From Desulfurobacteriaceae bacterium (GTDB lineage Bacteria; Aquificota; Aquificia; Desulfurobacteriales; DQVG01), in assembly GCA_015661865.1 (NCBI GenBank), contig DQVG01000092.1:1-10156 (forward strand): DNA of 10,156 nucleotides. Direction: 5' to 3'. A model generated the notes under the pieces. It saw nothing but the letters and a program-made list of their open reading frames with translations, made no database searches and was not told the DNA's origin. The translations under genes and the position numbers were made by a program. This document shows positions 5,437 through 10,156 of this stretch, in pieces (position 1 is the first letter of the stretch; each line of letters begins with the position of its first letter).

Positions 5437-6390
5437 ATGATAGAGAAAGATATAAGTATTTTTCGCAAAATATATGAAGATTTTCAAAAAGTAACCGTAG
5501 TTAAGTATAAAACTTTGGATACTGAAAAATTTTTTTTAGCTAGTTTGCCAGAAAATGCTCCTTCTTTAAAATACTCTCAAAAAATAGTTGTTGAAACCGA
5601 ACGAGGTTTGGAACTTGTAAAGGTTATAAAAATTCTTACGGCAGAAAAACGCTTAGTAAAAGATGATATAAAAGGAAAATTTATAAAAATAGCAGACTCC
5701 AAGGATTTAGAAAAATATAAAGAAAATGAAAAGTATTGTAATCAAGCCTATAAAATAGCAAGAAAACTTATAAAAAAACACAATCTTCCTATGAAACTTA
5801 TCCATGTTTATATGACCCTTAATGGAGAACGAATCATATTTTATTTTACTTCCCCTACTAGAGTGGATTTTAGAGAGCTTGTGAAAGACCTTGCTAAAAC
5901 CTTTAAAAAAAGAATAGAACTAAGGCAAATTGGAGTTAGAGATGCAGTTAAAATTTTAGGAGCTTTAGGTCCTTGCGGTAGAGAATGTTGTTGTAAATAT
6001 TTTTTAGAACACTTTAAAAGTATAACTTTAGATATTGTAAAAAAACAAGGTGTATCCTTAAATCCTATAAAAATTTCTGGAATATGTGGAAGACTCCTTT
6101 GTTGTTTTGCATTTGAAGATAAAAATTACTTTATAAGAACTTTTTTACCAAAGGTAGGAGAAGAAGTTTATATTGATGGGAAGAAGTATGTTTTAAGATA
6201 TATTGATATAGTTAAAGAAGAAATGCATTTAATTGATGAAAATGAAAAAATAGTTATTTATCCTATGAAAAAATTTGTGGGAGATGAAATTTGGGAAAGA
6301 TATAAAAGTCACTGCCGCCCAAGTAAATATAGTTCTATAATAGAAAAAGATGAATTAAACCAGGAAAAAGAGGAGTTTGAATACAATTAG
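5437..6390 (+). CDS. ricT: PSP1-domain iron-sulfur protein, RicT/YaaT-like
   Basis: RicT (YaaT) in Bacillus forms a complex with RicA and RicF that carries [4Fe-4S] clusters and assists RNase Y-dependent mRNA maturation; in Gram-negative bacteria the role of PSP1 proteins is not settled. The PSP1 domain spans about 20-235. The diagnostic cysteine blocks are intact: ELRQIGVRDAVKILG, then GPCGRECCC (178-186; C180, C184, C185, C186), and ISGICGRLLCC (213-223; C217, C222, C223). A C-terminal segment (237-280, KVGEEVYIDGKKYVLRYID) looks like a small beta barrel, as in YaaT homologues, and a charged tail follows (to 317). It has a T8 run at 5530-5537 without frame change. The start ATG at 5437 follows GAGG by 6 nt, straight after the rpmH terminator. 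RicA/RicF homologues are not in the window. The symbol is by similarity only. Confidence 0.88.
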   Translation: MIEKDISIFRKIYEDFQKVTVVKYKTLDTEKFFLASLPENAPSLKYSQKIVVETERGLELVKVIKILTAEKRLVKDDIKGKFIKIADSKDLEKYKENEKYCNQAYKIARKLIKKHNLPMKLIHVYMTLNGERIIFYFTSPTRVDFRELVKDLAKTFKKRIELRQIGVRDAVKILGALGPCGRECCCKYFLEHFKSITLDIVKKQGVSLNPIKISGICGRLLCCFAFEDKNYFIRTFLPKVGEEVYIDGKKYVLRYIDIVKEEMHLIDENEKIVIYPMKKFVGDEIWERYKSHCRPSKYSSIIEKDELNQEKEEFEYN

Positions 6391-6402
6391 AAATTTTAAA
6401 TA

Positions 6403-6430
6403 TTGCAAGTATAGCTAAAACTTTTATATG
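6403..6430 (+). promoter_or_regulatory. possible promoter ahead of nadD
   Basis: TTGCAA (6403-6408), a 16-nt spacer and TATATG (6425-6430) lie in the 69-nt gap between ricT and nadD, about 30 nt before the nadD ATG. The hexamers are imperfect. Confidence 0.3.
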
Positions 6431-6459
6431 TTTTTTTCTTTTAAAGGAGCTTAAAAAAA

Positions 6460-7085
6460 ATGATTGCTATATTTGGGGGAAGTTTTGACCCTATTCATAA
6501 TGGACATCTGGAAGTTGCTTCTCAGGTAAGAGATAGGTTATCTTTAAAATTTTTTTTGCTTTAACTGAAAAAAATCCTTTAAAAAATTCTCCCTTTCTTT
6601 CTTATAAAGATAGGTTTAATCTTTTAAAAACTGTTATTTCAAATTTTCAAAACTTTTTCCTTTTAAAAGAAAGTTATATTTATGCTATTGATTTAGTGTT
6701 AAAAATAAAAAAATTGTTTAAAAATTTTTACTTTATATTAGGCTTAGATTCTTTTTTAACTATAGAAAAATGGAAAAACTATGAAAATCTTTTAAAAATA
6801 TGTAATTTTATAGTTTGTTCGAGGGATGATTTTGATAAGAAATATTTGGAAAAATTTTTAAAAACTTTAAATATAAATAAATATATTTTCTTATTAGATT
6901 ATCAACAAAAATATATACCTCAAGGTGAAAAGGTTATATTTTTAAAAATTCCCCGCTTGGAAATATCTTCAACTTTAATAAAAAAATATTTAAAATTAGG
7001 TTTAGATATATACCCTTTTGTACCAGAAAAAGTTTGGCTATTTTTAAAAACTAAATTTGAGGGAGGAAAAAGATTAAATGTTTAA
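6460..7085 (+). CDS. nadD: nicotinate-nucleotide adenylyltransferase, reading frame interrupted at a T8 run
   Basis: NadD joins nicotinate mononucleotide and ATP to form deamido-NAD, an essential step of NAD synthesis. Two frames together give one full-length protein of about 208 residues, the family length. The first frame (6460-6564, 34 codons, SD AAGGAG) holds the nucleotidyltransferase signature [15 protein letters not shown] and ends SLKFFLL-stop. The next frame picks up at the same spot with [12 protein letters not shown] and runs to 7085 with [24 protein letters not shown], the C-terminal signature [12 protein letters not shown] and VPEKVWLFL. Coding quality is even on both sides and no other lesion is seen, so this does not look like decay. 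The switch requires one extra base, or a -1 shift, near 6550-6558. It may be programmed slippage, a recent mutation, or a base-calling error. Its TAA overlaps the pgk start by 8 nt. Confidence 0.85.
6549..6564 (+). other. candidate slippery site in nadD
   Basis: Zero-frame codons read AAA TTT TTT TTG CTT TAA. T-TTT-TTG (6552-6558) has the X-XXY-YYZ form of a -1 ribosomal slip site, and the T8 run (6550-6557) is long enough for RNA polymerase slippage. The zero-frame stop is at 6562-6564, one codon after the slip site. Either a -1 slip or a ninth T restores the NadD frame. Confidence 0.5.
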
Positions 7086-8319
7086 TAAAAAAAGCATTCG
7101 AGATTTAAATCCCGAATCTATCAAAGGAAAAAAAGTTTTTGTAAGAGTTGATTATAATGTCCCTATGGAAAATGGTGTTATTATAAATGATAAAAGAATT
7201 CAAGAAACTTTACCTACAATAAAATATCTTCAAGACTGTGGGGCAAAAATTATTTTATGTTCTCATCTAGGAAGACCCCAGAAAAAATGTAAAGAATTTA
7301 AAAAAACCTCTTTAGGTTTTTATAGATGTTATATTGAAAGTTTATCTTTAGCACCTGTGGCTAGAAGATTGGCTCATCTTTTGAAAGAAGAAGTTAAATT
7401 TGTAGATGATACAGTTGGACCAAAAGTAGAAAATGCTATAGATACTTTGAAAGATGGAGAGGTTTTACTTTTAGAAAATGTTAGATTTTATAAAGAGGAA
7501 ACCGAGTGTAATGAGAAATTTGCCAAAGCTTTAGTAAAAAATATAGATATTTATGTAAACGATGCCTTTGCTACTTCCCATAGAAAACATGCTTCTACTT
7601 ACTTAGCTGCAAAATTTGTAGATATTGCAGTAGCCGGACATTTGTTGGAAAAGGAAATTAAATATCTTGAAAAAGCTTTAAAAAAACCTGCTCGCCCAAT
7701 GGTTCTAATAATTGGAGGAGCTAAAGTTTCTGGAAAATTAGAAGTATTAGAAAATATACTAAATATTGCCGATAAAATTTTAATAGGCGGGGGTATGGCT
7801 TACACTTTTTTAAAAGCTTTAGGATACAATGTAGGAAAATCCTTGGTTGAAGAAGAATTAATAGATACAGCAAAGAAAATTTTAAAAGAAGCTGAAGAAA
7901 AAAATGTAAAAGTTTATCTTCCCGTTGATTCTTTAAATGCTTCTGAGTTTTCTAACTCAGCTCAAACCAAACTTACAACTTATAAAGAAATTCCAGATAA
8001 TATGATGGGATTAGATATTGGTCCAGCAACCGCTGAGCTTTTTAAAGTAGCTTTACTAGATGCAGGAACTATTTTATGGAACGGACCTATGGGGGTTTTT
8101 GAACTAGATAAATTTAGACAAGGAACTTTGAAAATTGCTCAAACTTTAGCCCAAATTCCTCAAGCCTTAAAAATAGTTGGAGGAGGAGATTCTGTAGCAG
8201 CCTTAGAACTTCTTAATATGGAAAATGCTGTAGATCATATATCAACGGGTGGAGGAGCCTTCTTAGAATTTCTTGCAGGAAAAGAGCTTCCAGGAATAAG
8301 TGTTTTAAATGATAAATAA
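7078..8319 (+). CDS. pgk: phosphoglycerate kinase
   Basis: Pgk interconverts 1,3-bisphosphoglycerate + ADP and 3-phosphoglycerate + ATP in glycolysis and gluconeogenesis. The 413-residue protein shows all core elements: FVRVDYNVP (21-29), SHLGRP (62-67), LLENVRFYKEE (131-141), NDAFATSHRKHAS (161-173), GGAKVSGK with K216/K220 (213-220), LIGGGMAYTFLKA (235-247), LDIGPATAELF (312-322), ILWNGPMGVFE (332-342) and the nucleotide-binding GGGDSVAALE (368-377). It is about 14-20 residues longer than typical because the loop after SHLGRP is extended (about 68-89) and carries C71 and C84 with an aromatic-rich stretch before SLAPVARRL. The start ATG at 7078 overlaps the end of nadD; GGGAGG lies 11 nt upstream, within nadD. 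No GAPDH or enolase neighbour is in the window, so the gene is not in a glycolytic operon here. Confidence 0.97.
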   Translation: MFNKKSIRDLNPESIKGKKVFVRVDYNVPMENGVIINDKRIQETLPTIKYLQDCGAKIILCSHLGRPQKKCKEFKKTSLGFYRCYIESLSLAPVARRLAHLLKEEVKFVDDTVGPKVENAIDTLKDGEVLLLENVRFYKEETECNEKFAKALVKNIDIYVNDAFATSHRKHASTYLAAKFVDIAVAGHLLEKEIKYLEKALKKPARPMVLIIGGAKVSGKLEVLENILNIADKILIGGGMAYTFLKALGYNVGKSLVEEELIDTAKKILKEAEEKNVKVYLPVDSLNASEFSNSAQTKLTTYKEIPDNMMGLDIGPATAELFKVALLDAGTILWNGPMGVFELDKFRQGTLKIAQTLAQIPQALKIVGGGDSVAALELLNMENAVDHISTGGGAFLEFLAGKELPGISVLNDK

Positions 8320-8447
8320 AGATTAAGTTTAATATATTAGAAAAATTGTGGATTAAATTTTACGTTATTTTATAACTTAGAAATGTAGTTTGCTTTCAAA
8401 GATTTTTTGGTCTTAGATATGTAGATATAACATTTATTTAAAAGTAT

Positions 8448-8475
8448 TTTAAGAAGATGGTGAAAACTTCTTAAA
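8448..8475. repeat. perfect 9-bp inverted repeat
   Basis: TTTAAGAAG (8448-8456), a 10-nt loop ATGGTGAAAA, and CTTCTTAAA (8467-8475). No U tract follows on the plus strand, and on the minus strand only ATACTTTTAAAT follows, so it is not a classic terminator. It may be an operator, an RNA-processing hairpin or the 3' end of the pgk transcript. Confidence 0.6.
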
Positions 8476-8514
8476 TAGCTTCATATCAAAATATGTGGAA
8501 CAGGCAGTTCACTA

Positions 8515-8523
8515 TGCTATAAT
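8515..8523 (+). promoter_or_regulatory. extended -10 promoter of the uspA gene
   Basis: TGCTATAAT (8515-8523) is an exact TGnTATAAT extended -10 element, 41 nt ahead of the ATG at 8565. The -35 position (about 8495-8500, GTGGAA) is poor, which extended -10 promoters tolerate. The imperfect dyad at 8495-8512 overlaps it. Confidence 0.6.
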
Positions 8524-8564
8524 CCTTTATATGGTCTACCATTTTTATAGGGGGATTAATTAAG

Positions 8565-9446
8565 ATGATAAGTAAACTCTTATTTCCATCAAAATTATAT
8601 GAAAATGATTTTATAGTTCTTAAAAATATAACACCTTTAAAAGAAGTAGGACTTCAAGAAGTAGTATTTTTATATGTTATAGAGCCCGAATTAGTTGTAG
8701 TCCCCAAAACTGGAGAACTTTTAAAAGATGAAATAGAAAAATTAAAAAATATAGCTTCAGCAAAGTTTAAAGAATGGTCGGAATACTTAGAAAAATTTAA
8801 TATAAAAACAAAATTTTATATACTTGTAGGAGATCCAGCTGAAAAAATTTTGGAAGTATCGGAAAAAGAAAATGTGTCTTTAATTACTATAAGTTATAAA
8901 AAACGTAGAAAGTTTTTTAAATTTTTCTTAAGTGGTTTGGGCTCTACAACATTAACTTTACTTAAAGTAACTTATTTTCCTATAATTGTTTTTCCTCACG
9001 ACTTTACTCAAGAAAAAAATATATTTTCAGACATTTTAATATCTATAGATTTTTCAAAGAATTCTGAAGAAGTAATAAATTACGTAGTAAACTTAAGACC
9101 GCTAGTAAAAAGGGTAATTTTAGTTTACATTGCAGATAAGGAAGAAAGTATAGATAAGATGGAGGAAATAAAAATTAAATTAGATGCATATAAAGATATT
9201 TTGAAAGAAAAAGGAATAGAAACTTATTCATACATTTATTATGGAAGAGTAGCTGAAAAAATTTTAGAAGCTGCCAAAAAGCATAATGTAAATCTAATTG
9301 CAATGGGAATTACAGGAAAGGATGAAGAGGAAAAAAGAAGATTTGATTTTTTCTTTATAGGAAGTACAGCTCAAAATGTAGTAAATCTTTCCGATTTACC
9401 AGTTCTTTTAATTCCACCAAAAAGAGAAAAATTACCTTTAAAATAA
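8565..9446 (+). CDS. tandem universal stress protein (two UspA domains)
   Basis: Two UspA-like alpha/beta domains in one 293-residue cytoplasmic chain. Domain 1 (about 1-145) has the opening strand KLLFPS, VVFLYVIEP (33-41), YILVGDPAEKILEVSEKENVSLITIS (85-110) and ends in YFPIIVFPHD. Domain 2 (about 153-286) restarts with DILISIDFSKNSEEV (156-170), VILVYIAD, YYGRVAEKILEAAKKHNVNLIAMGITGK (225-252) and ends IGSTAQNVVNLSDLPVLLIPP. Domain 2 keeps the ATP-site frame GxxG...G(S/T) (G248, G251, G266-S-T) but has a charged KDEEEKRRFDFF segment that is longer than the usual nine residues; domain 1 lacks the first Gly pair and has SYKKRRKFF there. So domain 2 is the likelier nucleotide binder. The SD AGGGGG lies 10 nt upstream of ATG. 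Function is a general stress or nucleotide-sensing role known for the family; its partner is unknown. Confidence 0.9.
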   Translation: MISKLLFPSKLYENDFIVLKNITPLKEVGLQEVVFLYVIEPELVVVPKTGELLKDEIEKLKNIASAKFKEWSEYLEKFNIKTKFYILVGDPAEKILEVSEKENVSLITISYKKRRKFFKFFLSGLGSTTLTLLKVTYFPIIVFPHDFTQEKNIFSDILISIDFSKNSEEVINYVVNLRPLVKRVILVYIADKEESIDKMEEIKIKLDAYKDILKEKGIETYSYIYYGRVAEKILEAAKKHNVNLIAMGITGKDEEEKRRFDFFFIGSTAQNVVNLSDLPVLLIPPKREKLPLK

Positions 9447-9474
9447 CTTTATTTAAAAGCTTAGAGGCTTGAAA

Positions 9475-9807
9475 ATGAAAAAGAAATTGATAATATTATC
9501 TTTAATTTTTTCTACTTCATATGCTTTAGAAACAGCTGGGCAAATAATATTTAAGGATACCCTTTATGGTATGGGTATAGGATCAGCTTTTGGTTTAGCT
9601 GCTTATTTGGTTGATTCTTCTAATTTTGCAAAAAAAATAGGACTAGGAATTTTAATTGGAGGAAGTTTAGGTTTAGCCTATGGAGTTTTCATAGATACAA
9701 AACCTTTTATAGTTTATCAAAAATCCTGGAAAGAGAAAAATATAAAACTTTATGCTTATATGAATTATTTAAATCCAAATATAAACTTAAAATTTACGTG
9801 GAAATAA
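9475..9807 (+). CDS. small exported or membrane protein with Gly-rich hairpin, unknown function
   Basis: I do not recognise it. The ATG at 9475 has AGAGG (9463-9467) 7 nt upstream; the TTG at 9469 is only 1 nt from that SD, so ATG is preferred, giving 110 residues. It begins with MKKKLIILSLIFSTSYA, a typical Sec signal peptide with likely cleavage after SYA. Two glycine-rich hydrophobic segments follow, LYGMGIGSAFGLAAYLV and IGLGILIGGSLGLAYGVF, separated by a short linker with SSNFAKK. The small-residue spacing resembles glycine-zipper membrane hairpins. The C-terminus (about 30 residues, QKSWKEKNIKLYAYMNYLNPN to KFTWK) is polar and aromatic with alternating residues, like a short amphipathic beta segment. 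The gene sits 28 nt behind uspA and abuts the next gene (its TAA overlaps the next SD), so the three may be co-transcribed. Confidence 0.7.
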   Translation: MKKKLIILSLIFSTSYALETAGQIIFKDTLYGMGIGSAFGLAAYLVDSSNFAKKIGLGILIGGSLGLAYGVFIDTKPFIVYQKSWKEKNIKLYAYMNYLNPNINLKFTWK

Positions 9808-9819
9808 GGGGGAATTACC

Positions 9820-10156
9820 TTGGGAAAAAAAGAAAAGAAAGTAAAACTTTCGGATCTCGCAAAGGAACTTGGATATGAAAATACAAAAAACTTAATAGAA
9901 GATATAAAAAATTTAAAGGCGGAAGATGAAAGAATAGAGAATTTAAAAAATAAAAGATTGACTGTTAGAAGTTCGGTAGATTTTAGAACAGCAGTAGCCT
10001 TAAAAGATTATATTTTAAGTCAGAGGCAAGAAGAAGAAATATTAATGAAACATGAAGTAGAAAAACAAAAAATTACTGAAATAAAACAAAAGGAAGAAGA
10101 GAAAAAATTTGAAGAAGTTTCTTCTCAAAAGTCTGAGGTAAGTGATTTAAAATTAA
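9820..10156 (+). CDS. Lys/Glu-rich protein, N-terminal part (runs off the window)
   Basis: An open frame from a TTG at 9820 continues past the end of the window (112 codons visible). The start is supported by AGGGGG (9807-9812) at 7-nt spacing; no ATG occurs in frame before 10042. After a basic MGKKEKKVK the protein has a small helical part, LSDLAKELGYENTKNLIEDIKNL (10-32), then RLTVRSSVDFRTAVALKDYI (46-65), then a long Glu/Lys/Gln helix (from about 68) that should form a coiled coil. The VKLSDLAKELG start faintly recalls the helical N-terminal domain of IF-2, but no GTPase region is in view and I do not make that call. There is no signal peptide. It follows the small membrane protein with no gap and may work with it. 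Confidence 0.7.
   Translation, partial: MGKKEKKVKLSDLAKELGYENTKNLIEDIKNLKAEDERIENLKNKRLTVRSSVDFRTAVALKDYILSQRQEEEILMKHEVEKQKITEIKQKEEEKKFEEVSSQKSEVSDLKL

Larger units (their letters stand above)
8320..8564. other. 245-bp intergenic region between pgk and uspA
   Basis: I see no open frame with a credible RBS, no tRNA, and no strong U-tract terminator after pgk. The region holds a near-tandem pair TAGATATG/TAGATATA (8413-8428), the perfect hairpin at 8448-8475, a 5-bp inverted repeat CATAT-CAAA-ATATG (8482-8495), an imperfect dyad GTG(G)AAC-AGGCA-GTTCAC (8495-8512), and the promoter below. The density of dyads suggests a control region. Confidence 0.5.

Noticed and set aside
6460..7085. nadD as a decaying pseudogene
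   Set aside because: Only one frame change is present, both halves keep all motifs, and the gene is normally essential; slippage, recent mutation or base-calling error fits better.
7943..7960. Perfect 7-bp hairpin CTGAGTT-TTCT-AACTCAG inside pgk
   Set aside because: It lies in mid-gene, encodes ordinary Pgk residues (SEFSNSA), and has no U tract; a chance repeat is likeliest.
8496..8512. Sigma-54-like TGGAAC...GTTCA element ahead of uspA
   Set aside because: The -24 half is partial and the -12 half lacks the required GC; a sigma-70 extended -10 element is a better fit.
9469..9474. TTG at 9469 as start of the small membrane protein
   Set aside because: It lies 1 nt from the SD AGAGG, while ATG at 9475 has normal spacing and gives a typical signal peptide start.
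9820..10156. Calling the last gene infB (IF-2)
   Set aside because: Only the LSDLAKELG-like opening is suggestive; no GTPase motif is in the window and no nusA lies upstream.

Overview
The window comes from an AT-rich (by eye roughly 30% G+C) Gram-negative thermophile. The outer-membrane enzyme LpxC marks a Gram-negative envelope. A branched-chain polyamine synthase (BpsA) is typical of extreme thermophiles. The proteins are Lys/Glu/Ile rich, as in heat-adapted bacteria. I favour a member of Thermodesulfobacteriota (Thermodesulfobacterium-like), with low-G+C Aquificota as the alternative; this is inference from gene content, not a database match.

Layout. (1) 53-412 (+): a single-domain CheY-like response regulator. 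(2) 416-3346 (-): hisB, ftsZ, lpxC and a small DUF4911-like protein, all co-directional; lpxC and the small gene overlap by ATGA. This keeps the classical ftsZ-lpxC adjacency (division next to lipid A synthesis), with a histidine gene at the head. (3) 3347-3539: a divergent promoter region. (4) 3540-5397 (+): a GATase/DUF4350-like protein of unknown function, bpsA and rpmH (ribosomal protein L34, 54 aa) in one tight operon closed by a hairpin terminator. (5) 5437-8319 (+): a RicT/PSP1 Fe-S protein, nadD split by a frameshift at a T8 run, and pgk overlapping the end of nadD. (6) 8320-8564: a 245-bp intergenic region with a perfect 9-bp hairpin and an extended -10 promoter. (7) 8565-10156 (+): a tandem UspA protein, a small secreted or membrane Gly-rich protein and the 5' part of a Lys/Glu-rich coiled-coil protein starting with TTG.

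The window is mostly housekeeping, with no mobile element, CRISPR array, rRNA or tRNA seen. Points of interest are in gene expression and protein architecture: the nadD frame change at a slippery T tract, an lpxC start that is best read as AUU, an FtsZ with two inserts beside its nucleotide-binding core and a non-standard C-terminus, the translational coupling of a branched polyamine synthase to L34 (without rnpA), and a recurring AGGGGG-type Shine-Dalgarno sequence. No clearly new multi-gene system is visible; the nearest candidate is the three-gene unit of unknown GATase-like protein, BpsA and L34.
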